64,000 bases of DNA from Dehalogenimonas sp. W (GTDB lineage Bacteria > Chloroflexota > Dehalococcoidia > Dehalococcoidales > Dehalococcoidaceae): assembly GCF_037094495.1 (NCBI RefSeq), contig NZ_CP146612.1:1550001-1614000 (forward strand), read 5' to 3'. Below the pieces are notes generated by a model. That model did not search any database. It was given only the letters and a program-made list of their open reading frames with translations, and was not told where the DNA came from. The position numbers were made by a program, and so were the translations under genes. Shown in pieces: positions 25,947 through 33,973 of the stretch; the first letter of the stretch is position 1, and every line of letters starts with the position of its first letter.

Positions 25947-27020
25947 TTGAATATATCTGACGTTCAGGAAAGAGCAGCGGCGATTTCAAAAACCTGGAGA
26001 AGCCGAACGCTGGCGATTGGCTTTTTATTTATCATTCTGGTATTGGTGGGTGTTTTTGCTACCACACTGGGCAGTGTTAGTATTCCGTTTAATGAAACAT
26101 TCAGTATATTGTTTTCCAAATTACCATTCATAGATATTACGCCAACCTGGCCTCCGGCGTTCGAGGTCATTATTACTAACATCAGGTTGCCAAGGGTGCT
26201 GCTTGCCTGTATTGTTGGTGTAGCTTTAGCGGTGGCGGGCGCCTCATATCAAGGATTATTTAGAAACCCTTTAGCTGATCCTTATTTGATTGGTGTAGCT
26301 CAGGGTGCGGCGCTCGGAGCGGTTTTAGGATTTTTATTCCCAATAGTGATTTTTGGAAGCACTGCGGGCGTAGTTCCAATATTTGCTTTTATCGGCGCAC
26401 TGGTCAGCGTGGGCGTTGTATATATACTGGCCCGAGTTGGTGGGGTTATACCGGTGACGACACTGATATTGGCAGGTGTCGCTATGGGAGCTCTCTTTTC
26501 AGCTATGGTTTCATATCTTATTACCATTAGCGGTGACAAGATTCATGGTATTATTTTTTGGATGATGGGTAGTTTTTCTTCAAGTCAATGGACTGAAGTT
26601 AAGATTACGTGGCCAATAATCGTGATTGGTGTTGCCATAATATTCCTATTTGCACGGGCATTGAATATAATGCAACTTGGTGAAGAACAGGCTAAACAAC
26701 TAGGCATTGACGTTGAAAAGGTAAAAATTATCTTGCTTGCCGTTTCCACCCTAATCACTGCAGCTGCTGTTTCTTTTGTCGGGATCATCGGGTTTGTCGG
26801 AATTATTGTTCCCCACGCCGTGAGGTTGGTATGGGGGCCGGATCACAGATTTTTATTGCCGCTTTCTGCCTTAGTAGGAGCAATATTTATGATAGTGGCA
26901 GACATCATTGCCAGGACTTTGCTGGCTCCAACGGAGATCCCCATCGGAATTATCACGGCGATTAGCGGCGCTCCATTCTTCCTATATCTATTGCGAAAAC
27001 GTACTAAGGTGCTATTTTAA
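25947..27020 (+). CDS. btuC: Cobalamin ABC transporter permease
   Basis: FecCD-family membrane permease of 357 residues with about nine or ten hydrophobic segments. The FecCD hallmark RLPRVLLACIVGVALAVAGA, then YQGLFRNPLADPYLIGVAQG, is present, and the cytoplasmic coupling stretch GIIGFVGIIVPHAVRLVWG near the C-terminus contacts the ATPase. The start is TTG 25947 with AAGGGA upstream. It forms the channel for the corrinoid delivered by either BtuF and is followed by btuD after two bases. Confidence 0.92.
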   Translation: MNISDVQERAAAISKTWRSRTLAIGFLFIILVLVGVFATTLGSVSIPFNETFSILFSKLPFIDITPTWPPAFEVIITNIRLPRVLLACIVGVALAVAGASYQGLFRNPLADPYLIGVAQGAALGAVLGFLFPIVIFGSTAGVVPIFAFIGALVSVGVVYILARVGGVIPVTTLILAGVAMGALFSAMVSYLITISGDKIHGIIFWMMGSFSSSQWTEVKITWPIIVIGVAIIFLFARALNIMQLGEEQAKQLGIDVEKVKIILLAVSTLITAAAVSFVGIIGFVGIIVPHAVRLVWGPDHRFLLPLSALVGAIFMIVADIIARTLLAPTEIPIGIITAISGAPFFLYLLRKRTKVLF

Positions 27021-27022
27021 TT

Positions 27023-27829
27023 ATGCTGACCATTGAACTAGAAAAAATATCACTGGCTTATGGCGAAAACACAGTAGTCAGGGACGTGAGTTTTCGCATG
27101 CTCCCTGGTGAAATGGTTGGATTAGTTGGCCCGAATGGTTCGGGGAAATCAACTTTAATCAAGTCACTAAGCCGGATTTTGTCGCCGATACGGGGTAGGA
27201 TCACAGCCAACAACTGTGACATTTCCCGGCTTGGTAGAAGAGAACTAGCCAGACTCATAAGTGTAGTGCCGCAGACGCCATGGCTGCCAAGCGCGTACAC
27301 TGCATTTGAAATTGTACTGATGGGTAGAAACCCTCATTTAGGCACATTTCAATATGAAAGTGAGAAAGATCTTGCTATTGCCTGGGAAGCCATGGAGAGG
27401 GCGGGTGTACAACAATTTGCAGAGAGAAGAATATCCGAGCTTTCAGGTGGTGAAATTCAGAGTGTCCTGATCGCCAGAGCTTTGGCGCAGGAAACTGAAG
27501 GCATCCTGCTTGATGAACCAACCGCCAATCTGGATATTGGCCGCCAGATAGAAGTTCTGGATTTGATCAAAGAGGAGTGCCACCGCCGGCATTTGACGGT
27601 AATCGCAGCCATTCATGACCTGAATCTGGCAGCTCATTATTGTGAGAAACTGGTGCTTATTCGTCGTGGGGAACTCTACGCCTTTGGGTCACCCCAAGAG
27701 GTAATTACGACGGATAATATTTGTCAGGTTTACGGTCCCGGTAGTTATGTTCATGAACATCCTTTAACTGGATTACCAGCAGTGTTGCCTCGGGTCGGTA
27801 ATGTAAAAAACGGTGATGGTTGCCGATAA
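27023..27829 (+). CDS. btuD: Cobalamin ABC transporter ATPase
   Basis: ABC ATPase of 268 residues that powers BtuC. Walker A is GPNGSGKST near residue 36, the Q-loop is VVPQTPWLP, the signature is LSGGEIQSVLIARALAQE, Walker B is GILLDEPTANLD, and the H-loop is AAIHDLNLA. The C-terminal part after about residue 240 is a short extension. It starts two bases after the btuC stop. Substrate specificity rests on the cob genes around it; FecE-type iron transport is the alternative. Confidence 0.92.
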   Translation: MLTIELEKISLAYGENTVVRDVSFRMLPGEMVGLVGPNGSGKSTLIKSLSRILSPIRGRITANNCDISRLGRRELARLISVVPQTPWLPSAYTAFEIVLMGRNPHLGTFQYESEKDLAIAWEAMERAGVQQFAERRISELSGGEIQSVLIARALAQETEGILLDEPTANLDIGRQIEVLDLIKEECHRRHLTVIAAIHDLNLAAHYCEKLVLIRRGELYAFGSPQEVITTDNICQVYGPGSYVHEHPLTGLPAVLPRVGNVKNGDGCR

Positions 27830-27887
27830 AAAAAGCGGTAATTTAGTATTTACTTGCGTTAACGGGGACACAAAGGGAGAATAAAAA

Positions 27888-27950
27888 ATGGCGCGGCGCT
27901 GTAATAGCTACGTCATAAACATCACCGGGCGTTGTAAGCCTTTGTATTGA
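27888..27950 (+). CDS. Possible 20-residue peptide before cbiB
   Basis: ATG 27888 is preceded by AAAGGGAGA at workable spacing and opens a 20-codon frame with two cysteines that ends at TGA 27950, just before the ribosome site of cbiB. It could be a leader peptide, or the region could be a degenerate cobalamin-responsive RNA (it contains GCGGCGCTGTAA followed later by GTAAGCC). Codon evidence is too short to decide. Confidence 0.2.
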   Translation: MARRCNSYVINITGRCKPLY

Positions 27951-27963
27951 TAAGGGGTATTGT

Positions 27964-28893
27964 TTGGATATTATTTATATTTTGATAGTCGCCTTGGTGA
28001 TTGAATTCACTATTGGTGATCCTCCTAACCAGGTTCATCCCGTGGCCTGGGTGGGTAAGGCGATTTCTTTTTTAGAACGCTTCGCATTTATTGGGGGGAA
28101 AGTCTATCAGTTTATTTACGGTATTGTTATAACCTTATTGCTGACTGCAGGGGTGGTCATTGCCTTAATATTGTTTCTGGATTGGCTGAAAGATATTAAT
28201 TATTGGTTGTTTATAGCGGTTGCGGGTTTACTTTTAAAAGTCAGTTTTTGTTTTTTCTATTTACGTAAAACAGCGTTAGGCATCAAAAAACAGCTAGAGT
28301 CAGGGAAGCTGGGTGAAGCACGGTTTGATCTGAGGGGACTTGTAAGCCGGGACACGTCAAAATTATCTGAGCCGTATTTAGTATCAGCTACTGCGGAATC
28401 CGTTTCAGAAAGCTTATGCGACAGTGTGGTTACGCCGTTGTTTTATTTTCTTATTTTCGGTGTACCTGGAGCACTGGGATTCAGGGTGGTAAGCACTTTT
28501 GACAGCATGGTGGGCTACCGCGGCAAGTACGAATTTCTTGGAAAGTTTCCGGCTCGGTTAGATGATGTGCTTAACTTTATACCCGCGCGTATCACCGCCG
28601 GTTTGATCATATTGTCATCTGTTATTAGCGGTATGTCAGCGCGTCGTGCGCTGGAAATCGCCCGTCGCGATAATTGTAAAACCGAAAGCCCAAATGCCGG
28701 TTGGCCAATGGCTGCCGCTGCTGGCGCACTGGAAGTTCAATTTGAGAAAATAGGTCATTATAAGCTTGGAGACCCCAATAGACTGATGACCACTCGGATT
28801 ATTGATGACTCACTAAGATTGATTAATGGAGCCACTTTGATTTGGTTTGTCATATGTTTTGCGGCAGGGGGTGTTATTATTGCTGTCGGCTAA
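27964..28893 (+). CDS. cbiB: Adenosylcobinamide-phosphate synthase CbiB
   Basis: Membrane enzyme that attaches aminopropanol phosphate (or similar) to adenosylcobyric acid, 309 residues with several hydrophobic segments. The N-terminal FTIGDPPNQVHPVAWVGKAI is the CbiB hallmark; ESLCDSVVTPLFYF, DSMVGYRGKYEFLGKFPARL and RRDNCKTESPNAGWPMAAAA are also family blocks. The start is TTG 27964 after AAGGGG. The next gene, cobD, overlaps its end and would supply the aminopropanol phosphate. Confidence 0.95.
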   Translation: MDIIYILIVALVIEFTIGDPPNQVHPVAWVGKAISFLERFAFIGGKVYQFIYGIVITLLLTAGVVIALILFLDWLKDINYWLFIAVAGLLLKVSFCFFYLRKTALGIKKQLESGKLGEARFDLRGLVSRDTSKLSEPYLVSATAESVSESLCDSVVTPLFYFLIFGVPGALGFRVVSTFDSMVGYRGKYEFLGKFPARLDDVLNFIPARITAGLIILSSVISGMSARRALEIARRDNCKTESPNAGWPMAAAAGALEVQFEKIGHYKLGDPNRLMTTRIIDDSLRLINGATLIWFVICFAAGGVIIAVG

Positions 28894-29968
28894 GCCCAAT
28901 ATATCAGTATTGAGACGTTGCTATCACGGCGGGCCTGATTTTGCCGAATTAGAACGTCTAAAAATCAAACCCGAAGACGTTTTGGATTTTAGTTCAAATT
29001 CAAACCCGTATCCGTTTAACCTAAACTTCAACCTGAATGATGTGGTGATAGACCATTATCCGGATTCAAATTCTACCGAATTACGGCGTCTTATCGCAGC
29101 CCGGAATAAGCTGACAGAGGATAATGTTGTTGTCGGTGCCGGCAGTATGGAAATTATCCGGCTGATAGCGCAGGCTTACTTAGGCCCTGGAAATAAGGCG
29201 TTAATCTTGAAGCCGACTTTCGGTGAATATGAGACGGCCTGTCAAATTGCCGGCGCGGAAATAATTGAGTATTGGGCGGAAGAAAGCACACAATTCAAGT
29301 TTGATTCAGCACGATGTGGGGCAATTGCTATTCAATTAAAACCGAAAGTTGTGTTTATCTGTAATCCTAATAATCCCACAGGACAATATCTTTCCGGGGC
29401 AGAAATTGAGGCAATAATTGACGGTGTCGGCACTGATGGTCTGGTTGTTATTGATGAAGCATACATCGCCTTTACTCGCGACTCATGGGATTCGGCTGAA
29501 TTACTGACCCGTCACCATAATCTGGTGATTATACGCAGTATGACCAAGGATTTTGCATTGGCAGGGTTACGTTTGGGTTATGGCTTGGGCAATTCCGAAA
29601 TTATTGAAAATTTGGATAAAGTTAAACCGCCGTGGAATGTTAATGCGGTTGCGCAGAAGGCTGGATTACAAGCATTAAATGATGGTGCTTACATTCAGCG
29701 CAGTGAGCGCCAAATCCGTCTTAATCGGGATTATCTACTTTCTGAAATTAAAGCTCTTGGACATAAAACCTTGTCTTCCTGTACCAACTTTTTTTTAGTG
29801 AAGGTTGGAAAAGCGGCCCAATTTCGCGCCAGGCTGTTGCAAAATGGAATTATTGTGCGTGACTGTACTTCGTTTGGGCTTTCTGAATATGTGCGTATCG
29901 CGCCAAGGACTATGCCTGAATGCCGCAAACTGGTGAACGCTCTGCAGGCTCCTGTTAGTAAATGTTGA
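28880..29968 (+). CDS. cobD: Threonine-phosphate decarboxylase CobD-like aminotransferase-fold enzyme
   Basis: PLP enzyme of fold type I, about 362 residues. The N-terminal YHGGPDFAELERL and VLDFSSNSNPYPF pattern resembles CobD, which makes aminopropanol phosphate for the nucleotide loop; histidinol-phosphate aminotransferase (HisC) is its close relative. The PLP lysine is in IRSMTKDFALAGLRLGYG and CNPNNPTG is the conserved loop. I chose TTG 28880 because AGGGGGTG lies just upstream; TTG 28847 and GTG 28871 are alternatives. It overlaps cbiB by 14 bases, which supports the CobD role. Confidence 0.85.
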   Translation: MLSAKPNISVLRRCYHGGPDFAELERLKIKPEDVLDFSSNSNPYPFNLNFNLNDVVIDHYPDSNSTELRRLIAARNKLTEDNVVVGAGSMEIIRLIAQAYLGPGNKALILKPTFGEYETACQIAGAEIIEYWAEESTQFKFDSARCGAIAIQLKPKVVFICNPNNPTGQYLSGAEIEAIIDGVGTDGLVVIDEAYIAFTRDSWDSAELLTRHHNLVIIRSMTKDFALAGLRLGYGLGNSEIIENLDKVKPPWNVNAVAQKAGLQALNDGAYIQRSERQIRLNRDYLLSEIKALGHKTLSSCTNFFLVKVGKAAQFRARLLQNGIIVRDCTSFGLSEYVRIAPRTMPECRKLVNALQAPVSKC

Positions 29969-29993
29969 CATGATATAACGTCTTCATTAAAAT
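29965..29993 (+). promoter_or_regulatory. Promoter of the riboswitch-cobTSCU unit
   Basis: TTGACA at 29965-29970, a 17-base spacer and TAAAAT at 29988-29993. The -35 overlaps the cobD stop codon. Transcription would start near 30000, just before the riboswitch, so cobT-cobU is a separate unit. Confidence 0.8.
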
Positions 29994-30007
29994 GATTATT
30001 AATTGAA

Positions 30008-30178
30008 TATCGGGCTTACGGCGCTCGTAAGAGCTTAATTGGGAAATCCGCGAAAGTCGGATGCGGTCCCGCCGCTGTGACTGGTGACGAAAACGGCAAA
30101 CAGCCACTGCTTTCCAACAGGAAGGTGGGAAGGCGCCGGTAGTAGGTTTGAGCCAGAAGTCAGAAGACCTGCCGTAGT
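30008..30178 (+). promoter_or_regulatory. Cobalamin riboswitch upstream of cobT
   Basis: A full classical cobalamin aptamer. In order: GGGAA at 30041, the GCGAAAGTC loop, the CCCGCCGCTGTGA core at 30068-30080, the GCCACTGCTTTCC and GGAAGGTGGGAAGGC arms around 30103-30134, and GAGCCAGAAGTCAGAAGACC near 30150-30169. It begins shortly after a strong promoter and is followed by a terminator-type expression platform. Binding of cobalamin should lower cobT-cobS-cobC-cobU expression. Together with the attenuator it fills most of the 449-base gap between cobD and cobT; the last 127 bases before cobT show nothing else. Confidence 0.95.
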
Positions 30179-30213
30179 GTTAAAGCCCTCGAGGAAGGGT
30201 TCGGGAGATGGTA

Positions 30214-30290
30214 AATCCCTGGACCGGAGAAGGTTCGGGGATTATTGCATTTATATCCCTGAACTGGATTCCAGTTTGGGGATTTTTCTT
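30214..30290 (+). terminator. Riboswitch expression platform with tandem competing hairpins
   Basis: Hairpin 1: AATCCCTGGACC (30214-30225) pairs with GGTTCGGGGATT (30232-30243). Hairpin 2: ATCCCTGAACTGG (30255-30267) pairs with CCAGTTTGGGGAT (30271-30283) and runs into TTTTTCTT, a clear intrinsic terminator. The 3' arm of hairpin 1 (TTCGGGGAT, 30234-30242) can also pair over nine bases with the 5' arm of hairpin 2 (ATCCCTGAA, 30255-30263), giving an antiterminator. The two hairpins are near copies of each other. Confidence 0.85.
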
Positions 30291-30417
30291 TAGATTGAAA
30301 CAAAGAAGATGGCAAGGCTAAATACACTGGGACGGCTGGTTTAAGTAGTATTTTGGTTTAAATTCATGTCAATTATTCAAGTATGCGGCATATAAAATAT
30401 ATTAAAGGAGTCAAGGA

Positions 30418-31476
30418 ATGGGAGAACTACTTAACAAAACGCTGGCGTCCATCAAACCACTGGACAAAGAAGCCATGCGCAAGGCATCCGCGAGACAGGA
30501 TACTTTGATCAAACCCCAAGGTGCGTTGGGCCGATTGGAAGAAATATCTATTACATTGGCTGGTATTCAACGCAAGGCTATTCCGCAAATCAAAAATAAA
30601 GCAGTGGTTACCATGGCTGGGGACCACGGAGTGGTTGCTGAAAAAGTAGGGAATTATCCCCAGGAAGTTACCCCGCAAATGGTGCTGAATTTTGTCAACG
30701 GTGGTGCGGCAATCAATGTAATTGCCCGTCAGATCGGGGCCAGGGTAGTGGTTGTAAACATGGGGGTAGCCGGAGATTTGCCAGCGGAAATTCCCATAGT
30801 CAATAAACTAGTTGCCAGGGGTACCGCAAATATCGCCAGGGGCCCCGCTATGTCTGAGGCTCAGGCTATTCAAGCGATTGAGTCCGGAATTGAGGTGATT
30901 AATTCTGAAATTGATAAAGGGCTGGATATTGTGGGTACCGGGGATATGGGCATCGGCAACACCACACCTTCAGCGGCTATTTGTGCCGTTATGACAGGCC
31001 AAAGCGTAAAAAATGTCACCGGGCGAGGCACCGGACTTTCTGACGAACAGCTGGAATATAAAATCGGCGTGATTGAAAAGGCCATTACTCTTAACGACCC
31101 GGACGCTAATAACGCACTGGACGTGTTAGCCAAAGTTGGTGGTTTTGAAATCGGGGGTATTGCCGGGGTAATTTTGGGTGCCGCCGCCCGCGGGGTACCG
31201 GTGGTTGTTGACGGGTTTATCTCCGGAGCAGCGGCACTTATCGCCGAAGGTTTATGCGCACAAGCCAAAGACTATATGCTGCTTGGACACTTGTCGGTGG
31301 AACCAGGGCATCGTATTATGGCCGAAAAATTGGGTCTAAAGCCCATTGTTACTCTAGACTTGCGATTAGGTGAAGGTACCGGAGCCGCCATAGGTATCTT
31401 TATTGCTGAGACTTCCGCTAAAATACTGGCGGAAATGGCAACATTCGGCGAAGCCGGCGTTTCGGAATCCGAGTAA
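30418..31476 (+). CDS. cobT: Nicotinate-nucleotide-dimethylbenzimidazole phosphoribosyltransferase
   Basis: Activates the lower-ligand base (dimethylbenzimidazole or an analogue) to its alpha-riboside phosphate for cobamide assembly, 352 residues as expected. N-terminal DTLIKPQGALGRLEEISITL, the TMAGDHGVVAEKVGNYPQEV block and GDMGIGNTTPSAAICAVM are CobT signatures, and the catalytic glutamate is in DLRLGEGTGAAIG near the C-terminus. AAAGGAG precedes the ATG. It leads a four-gene unit behind the cobalamin riboswitch. In corrinoid-scavenging bacteria this enzyme helps decide which lower ligand is used. Confidence 0.97.
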   Translation: MGELLNKTLASIKPLDKEAMRKASARQDTLIKPQGALGRLEEISITLAGIQRKAIPQIKNKAVVTMAGDHGVVAEKVGNYPQEVTPQMVLNFVNGGAAINVIARQIGARVVVVNMGVAGDLPAEIPIVNKLVARGTANIARGPAMSEAQAIQAIESGIEVINSEIDKGLDIVGTGDMGIGNTTPSAAICAVMTGQSVKNVTGRGTGLSDEQLEYKIGVIEKAITLNDPDANNALDVLAKVGGFEIGGIAGVILGAAARGVPVVVDGFISGAAALIAEGLCAQAKDYMLLGHLSVEPGHRIMAEKLGLKPIVTLDLRLGEGTGAAIGIFIAETSAKILAEMATFGEAGVSESE

Positions 31477-31512
31477 GAGCAGCTCAACCCTTATAATGAG
31501 GAGTAGGCATAA

Positions 31513-32280
31513 ATGAAGTCTTTTCTCGCAGCCTGGCGTTTTTTAACCAGCGTACCAGTCCCGTTTTATAAAGAAGAATGGGACCGTCCCCTAAGTCAGG
31601 AGCAATTTGCCCGGTCATTGGTTTATTATCCTGTTATAGGTCTGCTTATAGGGACTATTCTGTGCGCGCTGTACTGGCTGTACAGCCAATTCCTGCCGGA
31701 ACTGCTGGTAGATGCTATGCTGCTGGGAAGTATGGTCATGCTGACCGGTGGCTTGCATCTGGATGGAGTGGTGGATACCTTTGATGGTTTGGCAGGAGGG
31801 CATCGTTCACCCGAAAGACGCAAACAGATAATGAAAGAGCCGGGAGTCGGCGCCATCGGCGTTGTCGTGGTGGTGGTGCTGCTGTTGCTGAAATATGCCG
31901 CGCTACTTAGTTTGCCTGATAATGTTATGTATTCAGCGTTGGTCTTGATGCCGGTACTCAGCCGATGGGCGATGGTTTATGCCGTCTTTAGTTTTCCTTA
32001 TGCCCGGGAACAGGGTATGGGAAAATCCCTGAAGGATGGTTCCGGCCGTGCTGTTTTGTTGATGGCAAGTGTAACGGCATTGATCATCGCGGTTTTGGCA
32101 GGGGGCTGGCGGGGTTTGGTGCTGTTCGCATTTATCTGGTTGCTAACCATTGCTTTATCCCGCTTTTTTCAAGGCAAGTTTCAAGGGTTAACCGGTGATA
32201 GCTACGGCACGATAAACGAGTTTAGCGAGTTTGCCGTTCTGGTTTTAGTCGTGTTATTCTCTTTCAACAGTTGGTTGTAG
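31513..32280 (+). CDS. cobS: Adenosylcobinamide-GDP ribazoletransferase CobS
   Basis: Integral membrane enzyme that joins alpha-ribazole to adenosylcobinamide-GDP, 255 residues with several hydrophobic segments. Family blocks are RFLTSVPVPF near the N-terminus, GGLHLDGVVDTFDGLAGGHR with the metal-binding aspartates, and MKEPGVGAIGVVVVV. GAGGAG precedes the ATG. It uses the product of CobT (after CobC) and of CobU, both in the same unit. Confidence 0.96.
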   Translation: MKSFLAAWRFLTSVPVPFYKEEWDRPLSQEQFARSLVYYPVIGLLIGTILCALYWLYSQFLPELLVDAMLLGSMVMLTGGLHLDGVVDTFDGLAGGHRSPERRKQIMKEPGVGAIGVVVVVVLLLLKYAALLSLPDNVMYSALVLMPVLSRWAMVYAVFSFPYAREQGMGKSLKDGSGRAVLLMASVTALIIAVLAGGWRGLVLFAFIWLLTIALSRFFQGKFQGLTGDSYGTINEFSEFAVLVLVVLFSFNSWL

Positions 32281-32290
32281 GAGTTTAAGG

Positions 32291-32911
32291 TTGAAATTGA
32301 TTCTGGTTAGACATGGTGATACAGCCACTGATGATTCCGGCAAATGCTATGGCGCAACGGACATTGATTTATCCGAAAAGGGACAGCAGCAGGCTTTAGC
32401 ACTGCAACAATCCTTTGCGGAAATTAAAATTGATGCCATCTACTCCGGTACTTTGAAACGCGGAGTTAAAACGGCAAATACTATCGCTGGCGTGCATGGC
32501 GTAACTGTCGTGAAGGCACCGGAATTAAATGAAGTTAATTTTGGGCTTATTGAAGGGCTCACGTTCAATGATGCCCGCTTGCAGTTCCCCGATGTTGCCG
32601 AAAGCTGGCAGCTAGGAAGTCAGGATCTATGCTTTCCTGATGGAGAAAGTTTCCATGAGTTATACGACAGGACCCTGAAATTTTTAGAGCGACTGAAAGG
32701 ACACCAAAGTGATGAGACCGTTATGGTGGTAGGGCACGGAGGTCCATTGCGGATAATGGTATGTCATTTACTTGGGGTATCAGTCAGCCATCATTGGCAG
32801 TTTACCATGTCGCGATCTTCTGTGAGTGCACTAAGTATATATCCTAATGGTAGTGTACTGGAAAAGCTCAACGATATGGCCCACTGGAAATATTTTGAGG
32901 ATAAAAAATAA
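32291..32911 (+). CDS. cobC: Alpha-ribazole phosphatase
   Basis: Histidine phosphatase of 206 residues that removes the phosphate from alpha-ribazole phosphate or from adenosylcobalamin phosphate. The catalytic LVRHGDT is at the N-terminus and the second histidine is in MVVGHGGPLRIM. The TTG start is supported by TAGGAG at suitable spacing, where TAG is also the cobS stop. The family contains many phosphoglycerate mutase-like enzymes; the CobC assignment rests on its place between cobS and cobU. Confidence 0.9.
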   Translation: MKLILVRHGDTATDDSGKCYGATDIDLSEKGQQQALALQQSFAEIKIDAIYSGTLKRGVKTANTIAGVHGVTVVKAPELNEVNFGLIEGLTFNDARLQFPDVAESWQLGSQDLCFPDGESFHELYDRTLKFLERLKGHQSDETVMVVGHGGPLRIMVCHLLGVSVSHHWQFTMSRSSVSALSIYPNGSVLEKLNDMAHWKYFEDKK

Positions 32912-32913
32912 AT

Positions 32914-33468
32914 ATGTGTCACAGAACCATCTTGTTGATTGGCGGGGCTCGTTCAGGTAAAAGCAACTTTGCGGAGGAACTGGCCAAACAAGCCGGGGGT
33001 GACGTTTTATTTGTGGCAACCGCAGAGGCCGGCGATGATGAAATGAGGCGCCGGATTGAAGTTCATAAAAAATCCAGGCCATCACATTGGCATACACTTG
33101 AGGCCACGCGCGGTGTCGGTACCCACATACAGGGAGAAAGCCGGAAGCACAGTGTAGTGATTTTAGATTGTATCACTCTTCTGGTAACCAATGTGCTCTG
33201 TCAGCATATGGCCGTCAGCGGTGAGGATTTAGATGAAAACAGTTTTGAATGCGATGTCCGCGCCGAAGTCAATTCAGTAATTGAGGTGATGAATAAGGAA
33301 TCTGCCTCATTTATTATTGTGACAAATGAAGTCGGTGAGGGGATTATACCGATTGGGGCCGCAACTCGTATGTACCGTGATGTGTTGGGGAGGGCGAATC
33401 AGATGCTGGCACATGCCTGCGATGAGGTTTATTTAATGGTAGCCGGTATTCCACTCAAGGTAAAATAA
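32914..33468 (+). CDS. cobU: Adenosylcobinamide kinase / guanylyltransferase
   Basis: Bifunctional enzyme that phosphorylates adenosylcobinamide and transfers GMP to it, 184 residues. The P-loop is LIGGARSGKSNFAEELA; VTNEVGEGIIPIGAATRMYR is the conserved CobU block and AHACDEVYLMVAGIPLKVK is the typical C-terminus. It starts two bases after cobC and ends the unit at a terminator. It allows salvage of cobinamide as well as late synthesis. Confidence 0.95.
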   Translation: MCHRTILLIGGARSGKSNFAEELAKQAGGDVLFVATAEAGDDEMRRRIEVHKKSRPSHWHTLEATRGVGTHIQGESRKHSVVILDCITLLVTNVLCQHMAVSGEDLDENSFECDVRAEVNSVIEVMNKESASFIIVTNEVGEGIIPIGAATRMYRDVLGRANQMLAHACDEVYLMVAGIPLKVK

Positions 33469-33498
33469 AGAGCATCTGACTAAACGGAAAACGATATA

Positions 33499-33543
33499 TA
33501 AAGGAATGGCGGCACAAAAAAGCCGCCATTCCTTTATTTTCTT
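33499..33543 (+). terminator. Terminator between cobU and trxA
   Basis: TAAAGGAATGGCGGC and GCCGCCATTCCTTTA, a perfect 15-bp stem around ACAAAAAA, followed on the plus strand by TTTTCTT. It separates two convergent transcripts and may also act, less strongly, on the minus strand. Confidence 0.93.
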
Positions 33544-33554
33544 AAATTATCTAC

Positions 33555-33872
33555 TTAAGCCAGTTTATTGATTTTTTCTTCAAGGGTGCTTTCCGGCACT
33601 GCACCAACAACGGTATCTTCAACTTTACCGTCTTTGAAAAACATCAGAGTCGGGATGGACATGACGCGGAACTGTCCTGCGGTCTTCTGGTTTTCATCCA
33701 CATTCATTTTGCAGAATTTGAAATTTTCCTTGTATTTCTCCTCAAGTTTGTCCACGATCGGGCCTACCATACGGCAGGGACCACACCAAGGCGCCCAGAA
33801 ATCCACCAGAACTGGTAGTGTGGACTTAACGACTTCGGCATCAAAAGTATCGTCAGTAATTTCAAGCGGCAT
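33555..33872 (-). CDS. trxA: Thioredoxin
   Basis: Classical thioredoxin of 105 residues with active site FWAPWCGPCRMV near residue 28 and the cis-proline in VMSIPTLMFFKDGK. It reduces cytoplasmic disulfides and could supply electrons to CcdA. AGAGGAG precedes the ATG on the minus strand, and TATAAT lies at 33897-33902, about 25 bases before the start. No thioredoxin reductase gene is adjacent. Confidence 0.96.
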   Translation of the reverse strand: MPLEITDDTFDAEVVKSTLPVLVDFWAPWCGPCRMVGPIVDKLEEKYKENFKFCKMNVDENQKTAGQFRVMSIPTLMFFKDGKVEDTVVGAVPESTLEEKINKLA

Positions 33873-33973
33873 ACTATTCTCCTCTTAATATCATGTATTA
33901 TACCTGTATGATGGTAACGCGAAATCATCCAAAGGTCAAACCGCAGAAAATTTAAACGGTTAAACAAACTTGA

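Noticed and set aside
30084-30293. Open frame of 69 codons upstream of cobT
   Set aside because: It lies wholly within the cobalamin riboswitch and its hairpins, so structure explains the sequence.
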